6,280 nucleotides of DNA from Thermoflexales bacterium. GTDB lineage: Bacteria > Chloroflexota > Anaerolineae > Fen-1058. The translations under genes were made by a program, and so were the position numbers. The DNA lies in assembly GCA_030834835.1 (NCBI GenBank), contig JAUQXD010000171.1, forward strand, positions 1 to 6,280, in the 5' to 3' direction. Shown here in pieces: positions 1 through 4,462 of the stretch (position 1 is its first letter; each line of letters begins with the position of its first letter). Below the pieces are notes generated by a model. The model made no database searches. It had not been told where the DNA came from and worked only from the letters and a program-made list of their open reading frames with translations.

Positions 1-276
1 ACTCGCGCCCGAATGCGCGCCGTCCAAGCCATCGAGCGTGTACTTGCGATCGAATGGATTGGCCTCAAATGCAGGTGATTTCAACAGCGCGTCTAGTCGG
101 GTCGCCACGCTCGATCGGGTGCTCGCATCCCACACCCGCGCTTGCTTCGTCCAGAACACCGTGTACGAATAATCGATCGGCTCGCGTTGGGCGACGCGTC
201 GTTCGCGTTCGGCCTCGGCTTGCTGGGATTGCGTCAGGGGCGGCTCGCTTTTGATCGTCCGCTTGAACAGCTTCAT
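1..276 (-). CDS. Unrecognised protein, N-terminal 92 residues, cut by window edge
   Basis: An open frame runs from an ATG at 276-274 to the left edge without a stop, so the gene is truncated by the window. It begins MKLFKRTIKSEPPL, followed by a Gln/Glu/Arg-rich, probably helical stretch (residues about 15-33). A more globular part with YSYTVFWTKQARVWD (about 36-50) and NPFDRKYTLDGLDG follows. I see no signal peptide or membrane segment and do not recognise the family. The start is well supported: GGAG at 285-288 lies 8 bases upstream, and the ATG overlaps the acetyltransferase stop as ATGA (276-273), the usual sign of translational coupling. Codons favour G or C in third position, like the neighbouring genes. 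It is therefore very likely a real second gene of an acetyltransferase operon. No function can be given. Confidence 0.8.
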   Translation of the reverse strand, partial: MKLFKRTIKSEPPLTQSQQAEAERERRVAQREPIDYSYTVFWTKQARVWDASTRSSVATRLDALLKSPAFEANPFDRKYTLDGLDGAHSGAS

Positions 277-1175
277 AACGCCAACTCCATGATCCATAGG
301 CCAAAATGCTCAGGATTGATCTGATAGCCCGCCTGGGTCAACGCTTCGATCAATGGCACATAATCGCTGACGCCCGCGCTCACTTCCGATCGATGCAGCC
401 GCGCCGCCAGACCGCGCATCTGCCGCGCCAGTTCGATCACCGCGTCCGGCTCGCCGTCGAGGTGATCGATACGCAGGCGATGCGATCGATTGTCTTCGCT
501 ATCGTCGTCGTATTCGGCAGAGCGCACGACCGCCCAGGCCGCCACGCGCTCAGCGCGCCCATCGGGCGTCTTCAGGCCGAAGGCTCGTCCTTCGCTCATC
601 GCGCGCGCGATGGCTGATTCAGTCATCGTCTGCACCGACCACGCATCGCGAAACGCGTTGTGCTGATAACACACCAACGGCGAATCAAGCCAAGCGAACA
701 TCGCCGGGACATCAGCCGCCGTTAATTGCGAGGGCGCATCGAATTCATCAGAAGCAGCTGCCAGTCGTGCGGCAAAAGTAACGGTATGCTGAAAGCCCGT
801 CTGCACGCCGATGGTCTGGCTGCCCACGTTCTCGCCGCCCGTCATGTAGCGAACGACCTTGCCGCCCAATCGCCGCGCCAGCTCGACGTGATAGCGATTC
901 AGCGCGGACGCGATGCCGCGCCGTCGGAAGTCGGGATCGACGCGCAGTCCCTCGAACCACCACTCGCCGTCGCCCAGATCCGTGAGCTTCGCAATCGCCA
1001 CAACTTGATCATCAAGCAGCGCCGCCGTAAATTCGCCAGACTGATCAGCTAACCAATCGTCGAAAACGTCGCGGATGTAATCGTCCTCAGCTGGTCCCCA
1101 GGTGTGCGCGGTAAAAGCCAGAATTCGATCTTTGTCTGCCGAAACAACTGGACGAAACGTCACTATCTCTGTCAT
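273..1175 (-). CDS. GNAT-family N-acetyltransferase, probably a tandem (two-half) GNAT
   Basis: A 300-residue protein starting MTEIVTFRPV. Residues about 5-140 form a typical GNAT domain, which moves an acetyl group from acetyl-CoA to an amine. The strand GEWWFEGLRVDPDF leads into the acetyl-CoA pyrophosphate-binding loop RRRGIA (84-89) and its helix, and the domain ends near ENVGSQTIGVQTGF. The C-terminal half (about 150-300) lacks a clear RxxGxG/A loop. It ends in QAGYQINPEHFGLWIMEL, which resembles the last strands of a GNAT fold, so I infer a second, degenerate GNAT half. The substrate cannot be told. An in-frame ATG at 1217 would add 14 residues, but it lies inside the pnp terminator hairpin, so I prefer ATG 1175. 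No Shine-Dalgarno precedes that ATG, while an extended -10 element lies 9 bases upstream, suggesting a leaderless mRNA. The stop overlaps the next gene by 4 bases. Confidence 0.88.
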   Translation of the reverse strand: MTEIVTFRPVVSADKDRILAFTAHTWGPAEDDYIRDVFDDWLADQSGEFTAALLDDQVVAIAKLTDLGDGEWWFEGLRVDPDFRRRGIASALNRYHVELARRLGGKVVRYMTGGENVGSQTIGVQTGFQHTVTFAARLAAASDEFDAPSQLTAADVPAMFAWLDSPLVCYQHNAFRDAWSVQTMTESAIARAMSEGRAFGLKTPDGRAERVAAWAVVRSAEYDDDSEDNRSHRLRIDHLDGEPDAVIELARQMRGLAARLHRSEVSAGVSDYVPLIEALTQAGYQINPEHFGLWIMELAL

Positions 1176-1184
1176 GATGTTGAA

Positions 1185-1190
1185 AGTGTA
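1185..1190 (-). promoter_or_regulatory. Extended -10 promoter element of the acetyltransferase operon
   Basis: On the minus strand TGG-TACACT ends 9 bases before the chosen ATG (1175). It fits an extended -10 (TGn plus a TANNNT hexamer). No -35 is visible at the usual distance, because that region is the preceding terminator stem. Transcription would begin within about 0-3 bases of the ATG, in keeping with the missing ribosome-binding site. The call is an inference from pattern only. Confidence 0.5.
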
Positions 1191-1197
1191 CCACAGC

Positions 1198-1231
1198 AAA
1201 AAGTAAGGGCGAGTCACTGACTCGCCCTTAC
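1198..1231 (-). terminator. Rho-independent terminator of the rpsO-pnp unit
   Basis: Perfect 13-bp inverted repeat (1203-1215 with 1219-1231, arm GTAAGGGCGAGTC) around a 3-base loop. On the minus strand it is followed directly by CTTTTTG, with five Ts at 1202-1198. Stem, tight loop and U-tract make a textbook intrinsic terminator for transcription arriving from pnp, whose stop lies about 127 bases upstream. It sits just before the acetyltransferase promoter and so insulates the two units. On the plus strand the stem is followed by CCTAAC, so it is not obviously bidirectional. Confidence 0.9.
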
Positions 1232-1271
1232 CCTAACTTCGTCTGGTAGTTAAAACTGCACCAACAAATAC

Positions 1272-1341
1272 ACGAAGCTGACCTTCGTCGGCTAGTCGGC
1301 ATAGGCCGACTTCGCGCGGTTGTTGCTGCGAATTCATTCGC
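1272..1341. repeat. Cluster of three short palindromes (REP-like intergenic element)
   Basis: Three hairpins stand in a row: ACGAAG/CTTCGT with a 5-base loop (1272-1288), AGTCGGC/GCCGACT with a 4-base loop (1294-1311) and GCGAAT/ATTCGC with a 2-base loop (1328-1341). None is followed by a U-tract on either strand. They lie in the untranslated region after the pnp stop. The modular look resembles dispersed palindromic repeats that I recall between genes in several environmental phyla, including Chloroflexota. A genome-wide copy count would be needed to prove it is a repeat. In the pnp transcript these stems might also slow 3' exonucleases. Confidence 0.6.
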
Positions 1342-1357
1342 CAGGGCATGATGCTAA

Positions 1358-3583
1358 TTAGCGTCGATCGCGGCCACCGCCGCCCGATCGACCGCGATCA
1401 CCACCGCCTGATCGACCACGATCGCCGCCGCCCGAGCGGCCACGGTCGCCGCCACCACTCGATCGGGGCTTGTCGGCCTCGCGGGCCTGTTCGGGCGTCA
1501 GCCCTTCCAGCACCGCGCGCCGACTCAAGCGAATCTTGCCTTGCGGATCGACATCGGTGACCATGACCATGACTTCGTCGCCTAACTTCACCACGGATTC
1601 GACCGTGGGGGCGCGATAGTCGGCCAACTGGCTGATGTGCACCATGCCGTCGGTGCCGGGCGCGATTTCGACAAACGCGCCGAAGTCGGTGATGCGTACG
1701 ACCTTGCCGGTGTAGATCTTGCCGATCTCGACGGACTCAGTCAGCCCTTCGATGCGGGCGCGCGCGGCTTCAGCCATCACGCCACTCGTCGAGGCGACGT
1801 AAACCGTGCCGTCTTCGTGAATGTCGATCGTTGCGCCGGTCTCGTCCTGGATGGCGCGCACGTTCTTGCCGCCGGGGCCGATGAGGGCACCGATCTTATC
1901 GGGGTTGATGTGGATCGTCGCGATGCGCGGCGCGTGCGGCTTCAGGTCCTCACGCGGCGCGGCCAGCGCGCCCTTGATCACATCGAGAATGGTCAGGCGC
2001 GCTTCACGCGCCTGCGCCAGCGCCTGCTCCATAATTTCTTTGGACAGGCCCTTGATCTTGATGTCCATCTGCAGCGCGGTGATGCCTTCGGTCGTGCCGG
2101 CGACTTTGAAGTCCATGTCGCCGAGGTGATCTTCCAGACCCTGGATGTCGGTCAGCACGGCGAAGCGGCTGCCGTCGCTGATCAGACCCATCGCGATACC
2201 GCCGACAGGCGCTTTGATGGGCACGCCCGCATCCATCAGCGAGAGCGTCGAACCGCAGACCGACGCCATCGAAGTCGAGCCGTTGGAGGACATGACCTCG
2301 CTGACGACGCGGATGGTGTAGGGGAAAGCCTTTTCATCGGGAATCACCGGCAACAACGCGCGTTCGGCCAGCGCGCCGTGACCCACCTCGCGACGTGATG
2401 AACCGCGCATCGGTTTGGCTTCGCCCGTCGAATACGGCGGGCAGTTGTAGTGATGCAGATAGCGCTTGGTGTCTTCAGGGGCGAGGCCGTCTAACTGCTG
2501 CGCGTCCTTCAACGTGCCCAGCGTGGCAATGCTCAACACCTGCGTCTCGCCGCGCGTGAACAGGCCGGAGCCGTGTGCGCGTGGGCTGAGATCGACTTCA
2601 GCCTCCAGTTGGCGGAGTTGAGTCAGGCCGCGGCCGTCGGGCCGGATGCCGCGATCGAGAATGCGCGAGCGGACGACTTCCGCTTCGATGTCGTGGAAGA
2701 CGCTCGACACGACCTTGCCATCGACGGTGTCCTTGAGCGCCTCTTTGACTGATGCTTCCAGTTCGTCGAGCGCATCGTACACTTCGGCTTTCTTGCCGCC
2801 CTTCTCGAAGATAGCGGCCATGCCGCCGCCGACCTTCTCGCGCACGGCCGCAGCCAGGTCGGCCGCCACCGCGAACCTGGGATACGACGTGTTCTTGGGC
2901 TTGCCCAGCTGCGCCCGCATCTGGTTTTGCAGTTCGATCATCGGCTGCAACGACTTGTGGGCGAAGTCCAGCGCTTCCACCATCAGGGCTTCGGGCAGTT
3001 CGTTCGCACCGCATTCGACCATCAGGATGGCATCGGCGGTGCCGGCGAGCCGCAGATCGAGTGTGCTCTTGCTCAGTTCAGTCGAGGTGGGATTGACGAC
3101 GAATTCGCCGTCGATGTAGCCGATGCGCACCGCACCGACCGGCCCCTCAAAGGGGATGTCGCTGATCGTCAACGCGGCCGACGCGCCATTGATGGCGAGC
3201 ACGTCGATCTGATGTTCTTGATCGGCGGACAGCGACGTGATGACGACCTGTACGTCGTTGCGGAAGTCGCTGGGGAACAGCGGGCGCAGCGGCCGATCGG
3301 TCAGGCGGCAGACCAGAATCGCCGCTTCGCCGGGGCGGCCTTCGCGCCGGAAAAACGAGCCGGGGATGCGGCCCGCCGCGTACAGTCGCTCCTCATACTC
3401 AACGCTGAGCGGGAAAAAGTCGATGCCTTCACGCGGCGTCTTCGCCATCGTGGCGGTGGTCAGGATGAGCGTGTCGCCCAGGCGCACCGTCACCGCGCCG
3501 CTGGCCTGATTGGCCAGCTTGCCGGTTTCAACCGTAATCGTGTCACGGCCAAGCGTGGTCGTGAATGTTTTTGCTTCGTTCAT
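1358..3583 (-). CDS. pnp: Polynucleotide phosphorylase (PNPase) with Gly/Arg-rich tail
   Basis: A 741-residue cytoplasmic enzyme that degrades RNA 3' to 5' by phosphorolysis, releasing nucleoside diphosphates, and can also add tails. Domains in order: first RNase PH-like domain (about 12-212, with [10 protein letters not shown] at 78-87), helical linker (about 240-320), second catalytic RNase PH domain (about 323-530), KH domain (about 552-610, with IGPGGKN) and S1 domain (about 619-690, [10 protein letters not shown]). Catalytic-core signatures are intact: [34 protein letters not shown], and EDHLGDMDF with Asp485 and Asp491, which match E. coli Asp486 and Asp492. The tail 710-741 is four Gly/Arg octads and makes it longer than the usual roughly 700 residues. 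The start is fixed by GGAGGT at 3592-3597, 8 bases before the ATG. It lies downstream of rpsO in the conserved order and ends in the terminator at 1198-1231. The leader suggests translational control. Confidence 0.98.
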   Translation of the reverse strand: MNEAKTFTTTLGRDTITVETGKLANQASGAVTVRLGDTLILTTATMAKTPREGIDFFPLSVEYEERLYAAGRIPGSFFRREGRPGEAAILVCRLTDRPLRPLFPSDFRNDVQVVITSLSADQEHQIDVLAINGASAALTISDIPFEGPVGAVRIGYIDGEFVVNPTSTELSKSTLDLRLAGTADAILMVECGANELPEALMVEALDFAHKSLQPMIELQNQMRAQLGKPKNTSYPRFAVAADLAAAVREKVGGGMAAIFEKGGKKAEVYDALDELEASVKEALKDTVDGKVVSSVFHDIEAEVVRSRILDRGIRPDGRGLTQLRQLEAEVDLSPRAHGSGLFTRGETQVLSIATLGTLKDAQQLDGLAPEDTKRYLHHYNCPPYSTGEAKPMRGSSRREVGHGALAERALLPVIPDEKAFPYTIRVVSEVMSSNGSTSMASVCGSTLSLMDAGVPIKAPVGGIAMGLISDGSRFAVLTDIQGLEDHLGDMDFKVAGTTEGITALQMDIKIKGLSKEIMEQALAQAREARLTILDVIKGALAAPREDLKPHAPRIATIHINPDKIGALIGPGGKNVRAIQDETGATIDIHEDGTVYVASTSGVMAEAARARIEGLTESVEIGKIYTGKVVRITDFGAFVEIAPGTDGMVHISQLADYRAPTVESVVKLGDEVMVMVTDVDPQGKIRLSRRAVLEGLTPEQAREADKPRSSGGGDRGRSGGGDRGRSGGGDRGRSGGGGRDRR
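1361..1456 (-). repeat. Four 24-bp in-frame repeats encoding the PNPase GGGDRGRS tail
   Basis: The last 32 codons of pnp are four octads: GGGDRGRS three times (residues 710-733), then the variant GGGGRDRR (734-741). Glycine, serine, arginine and aspartate codons differ between units, so the array is old or kept for its protein rather than a fresh slippage product. The units also carry several GATCG or CGATCG sequences. Gly/Arg-rich disordered tails often bind RNA, and such tails are common on PNPases and RNA helicases. An RNA-binding or degradosome-contact role here is an inference. Confidence 0.9.
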
Positions 3584-3589
3584 GGGGTT

Positions 3590-3628
3590 TGACCTCCAGT
3601 GGTCAGTAATTTGGTGCGGGGGAGGTCA
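3590..3628 (-). promoter_or_regulatory. pnp ribosome-binding site inside alternative hairpins
   Basis: The pnp Shine-Dalgarno GGAGGT (3592-3597) can pair in two exclusive ways in the mRNA. (a) A local hairpin TGACC-ACTGGA-GGTCA (3605-3590), 5 bp with a 6-base loop, holds part of the Shine-Dalgarno in the loop. (b) A perfect 8-bp pairing of TGACCTCC (3628-3621) with GGAGGTCA (3597-3590) across 23 bases hides the whole Shine-Dalgarno. The spacing to the ATG is 8 bases. The pairings are directly visible; that they regulate translation is an inference. Confidence 0.6.
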
Positions 3629-3633
3629 GGGAC

Positions 3634-3738
3634 TGGAGAGAAAAATGAACAAGTAACAAGTAACAAGTAACAAGTAACAAAGATCGTGGCTTTGCTCATT
3701 GTTCATTGTTCATTGCTCATTGTTAATTGCTCTCTCCA
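3634..3738. repeat. Facing heptanucleotide repeat arrays bounded by an 8-bp inverted repeat
   Basis: On the plus strand four exact AACAAGT units (3648-3675) plus a partial fifth face, across a 13-base spacer (3681-3693), five GYTCATT-type units (3694-3728, the last being GTTAATT). The two arrays are roughly complementary (AACAAGT against AACAATG), and CAAAG/CTTTG (3678-3682, 3690-3694) closes the centre. The whole is bounded by TGGAGAGA (3634-3641) and TCTCTCCA (3731-3738). It is AT-rich against its GC-rich surroundings. Seven-base tandem repeats of this flavour recall the STRR sequences of cyanobacteria and similar text in other phyla. The element lies in the pnp leader, so it would be transcribed. 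It contains no credible coding frame. Confidence 0.85.
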
Positions 3739-3797
3739 ATACCTGCTCTCCGTGCCGCGAAAAAGTCGTTCAGCGGATCAGGCTAATCGGAAGCGGG

Positions 3798-3813
3798 TCA
3801 CCTCCTCTGGTGA
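3798..3813 (-). promoter_or_regulatory. Upstream copy of the pnp Shine-Dalgarno hairpin
   Basis: The minus strand reads TCACC-AGAGGA-GGTGA: a 5-bp stem with a 6-base loop and an almost ideal Shine-Dalgarno, AGGAGGTGA, but no start codon at a usable distance downstream. It has the same design as the hairpin on the true pnp ribosome-binding site (3605-3590): 12 of 16 bases agree, and the second base pair is C-G here and G-C there. It could be a decoy ribosome site or a second binding site for an RNA-binding regulator; both ideas are inferences. Confidence 0.5.
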
Positions 3814-3821
3814 TAAACGCA

Positions 3822-3858
3822 ATGCGAGTAGATGGTTGGACCACGCATCTACTCGCAT
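3822..3858 (-). promoter_or_regulatory. Perfect 13-bp hairpin in the rpsO-pnp gap
   Basis: ATGCGAGTAGATG and CATCTACTCGCAT form perfect 13-bp arms (3822-3834, 3846-3858) around 11 bases. On the minus strand the stem is followed by TGCGTTTATC, which lacks a run of Ts, so it is a poor terminator. It begins 3 bases after the -10-like TACAAT at 3867-3862. A transcript from there would carry this stem at or almost at its 5' end. In E. coli the same gap holds an RNase III-cleaved hairpin, so a processing or stability role is plausible, though 13 bp is short for a classic RNase III site. Confidence 0.7.
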
Positions 3859-3861
3859 CGA

Positions 3862-3867
3862 ATTGTA
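3862..3867 (-). promoter_or_regulatory. Candidate -10 element of a pnp-specific promoter
   Basis: TACAAT on the minus strand is identical to the -10 hexamers proposed for rpsO and the peptidase gene. The base 17 positions upstream begins no good -35 (CAACTG), and no TG extension is present. The predicted start near 3855-3856 gives a pnp leader of about 270 bases. A second promoter between rpsO and pnp is known in E. coli, which supports the idea by analogy only. Confidence 0.4.
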
Positions 3868-3878
3868 GTGCTACGTTC

Positions 3879-3901
3879 CTCCGCCAGTTGCGGACGCGGA
3901 G
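3879..3901 (-). other. Small GC-rich hairpin downstream of rpsO
   Basis: CTCCGC/GCGGAG (3879-3884 with 3896-3901) forms a 6-bp stem with an 11-base loop. A second left arm, TCCGC, gives an alternative 5-bp stem. The structure lies about 20 bases after the rpsO stop. There is no T-run after it, so strong intrinsic termination is unlikely and read-through into pnp is expected. It might protect the rpsO mRNA 3' end. Confidence 0.35.
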
Positions 3902-3922
3902 CGGGATGACACCATCGAGAAC

Positions 3923-4189
3923 TTACTTGCGCAGGCCAAGACGTTGCAAAATCGCCTTGTAGCTGGCCGGATTGGTGCGAGCCAGATAGGCCAGTTGGCG
4001 TCGGCGCTGGCCGACCATGACCAGCAGGCCGTGCCGCGAGGTCTGATCGTGCTTGTGCGTCGATAGGTGCTTCGTCAACGAGTTGATACGCGCCGTCAAC
4101 AGTGCGATTTGCACTTCGGGCGAACCGGTGTCGGTTTCGTGCGTGTGATACCCGGTGATGATTTCGGTCTTTTCGTCTTTCGACAGCAT
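3923..4189 (-). CDS. rpsO: 30S ribosomal protein uS15
   Basis: An 88-residue protein, the usual bacterial S15 length (about 89). S15 is an early binder of the central domain of 16S rRNA and later contributes to a bridge with the 50S subunit. Family signatures are clear and continuous: [22 protein letters not shown] (residues about 21-42), [19 protein letters not shown] (about 45-63) and [16 protein letters not shown] (about 66-81), ending GLRK. The start is set by AAGGAG (4198-4203), 8 bases before the ATG. It has its own promoter at 4261-4289 and a leader of about 65 bases. In several bacteria S15 represses its own mRNA through the leader. Here the Shine-Dalgarno overlaps the palindrome CCTTAAGG and small GC stems lie upstream, but I cannot identify a known S15-binding fold. 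pnp follows 339 bases downstream on the same strand, the conserved arrangement. Confidence 0.98.
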   Translation of the reverse strand: MLSKDEKTEIITGYHTHETDTGSPEVQIALLTARINSLTKHLSTHKHDQTSRHGLLVMVGQRRRQLAYLARTNPASYKAILQRLGLRK

Positions 4190-4260
4190 GTTACTGACTC
4201 CTTAAGGTTATCACGTGCCGGGCGGCTGTACGCCAGACCGTGTAATTCGAATGCGGCGCG

Positions 4261-4289
4261 ATTGTACCACGGAACAGAGAACCTCACAA
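4261..4289 (-). promoter_or_regulatory. Sigma70-type promoter of rpsO
   Basis: On the minus strand, -35 TTGTGA (4289-4284, 4 of 6 to consensus), a 17-base spacer and -10 TACAAT (4266-4261, 5 of 6), preceded by TGG, an extended -10. Predicted transcription start is near 4254, giving a leader of about 65 bases before the rpsO ATG. This is the strongest promoter candidate in the window, as expected for a ribosomal protein gene. Confidence 0.75.
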
Positions 4290-4311
4290 CGAAGGGGAAA
4301 AGCCGGCCACT

Positions 4312-4381
4312 CCTTCGACTGCGCAACGCGGGCGCATCCAGAGCGGAACGAAGTGAAGTCGAAGGGACGCCCGCGTCGCGC
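4312..4381. repeat. Palindromic intergenic repeat with interlocked inverted repeats
   Basis: Two inverted repeats interlock. CCTTCGACT (4312-4320) matches AGTCGAAGG (4357-4365), 9 of 9. GCGCAACGCGGGCG (4321-4334) matches CGCCCGCGTCGCGC (4368-4381), 13 of 14. The arms are ordered A-B-A'-B', so they cannot nest as one stem; an RNA would form one or the other, or a pseudoknot. The text CCTTCGACT ... GCGGAACGAAGTGAAGTCGAAGG is of a kind I recall scattered between genes in many environmental genomes. It lies between the divergent rpsO and peptidase promoters, upstream of both. No coding frame is credible here. Confidence 0.65.
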
Positions 4382-4407
4382 CGCTCAGGATGCAGCCAGC
4401 CCGCTGT

Positions 4408-4435
4408 TTGCGCTCTGACTCAATCCGGCTACAAT
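4408..4435 (+). promoter_or_regulatory. Promoter of the M14 carboxypeptidase gene
   Basis: -10 TACAAT at 4430-4435, with a weak -35 TTGCGC at 4408-4413 and a 16-base spacer. The predicted start near 4442 gives a leader of about 21 bases that contains the ribosome-binding site GGAAGG (4452-4457). The -10 hexamer is good; the -35 is poor. Confidence 0.5.
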
Positions 4436-4462
4436 CTGCGCACACTCAACTGGAAGGCGATT

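Noticed and set aside
65..304. Minus-strand open frame (79 codons) across the acetyltransferase end
   Set aside because: It is out of frame with the coupled gene at 276-1, which has the better ribosome site, ATGA overlap and codon pattern.
1637..2398. Long plus-strand open frame (253 codons) antisense to pnp
   Set aside because: It mirrors the strongly conserved PNPase frame; high GC leaves the opposite strand open. The product is Arg/Asp/His-rich without any family signature, and no ribosome site is seen.
2927..3592. Plus-strand open frame (221 codons) antisense to the start of pnp
   Set aside because: It is again a shadow of conserved PNPase sequence, with low-complexity composition and no known domain.
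3634..3738. CRISPR-like array
   Set aside because: The units are contiguous 7-mers with no spacers and no cas genes nearby, so they are simple tandem repeats.
3797..3806. AGGAGGTGA as the ribosome site of a small minus-strand gene
   Set aside because: No ATG, GTG or TTG lies 4-12 bases downstream, and I found no credible small frame.
3822..3858. Intrinsic terminator between rpsO and pnp
   Set aside because: The stem is strong, but no run of Ts follows it on either strand.
4096..4326. Minus-strand open frame (76 codons) overlapping rpsO
   Set aside because: It is in another frame from rpsO, covers the rpsO promoter and leader, and has no family features.
4067..4462. Possible 132-residue N-terminal extension of the peptidase
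   Set aside because: The extension is antisense to rpsO and crosses a palindromic repeat and the predicted promoter. The M14 similarity and a good ribosome site begin at 4463.
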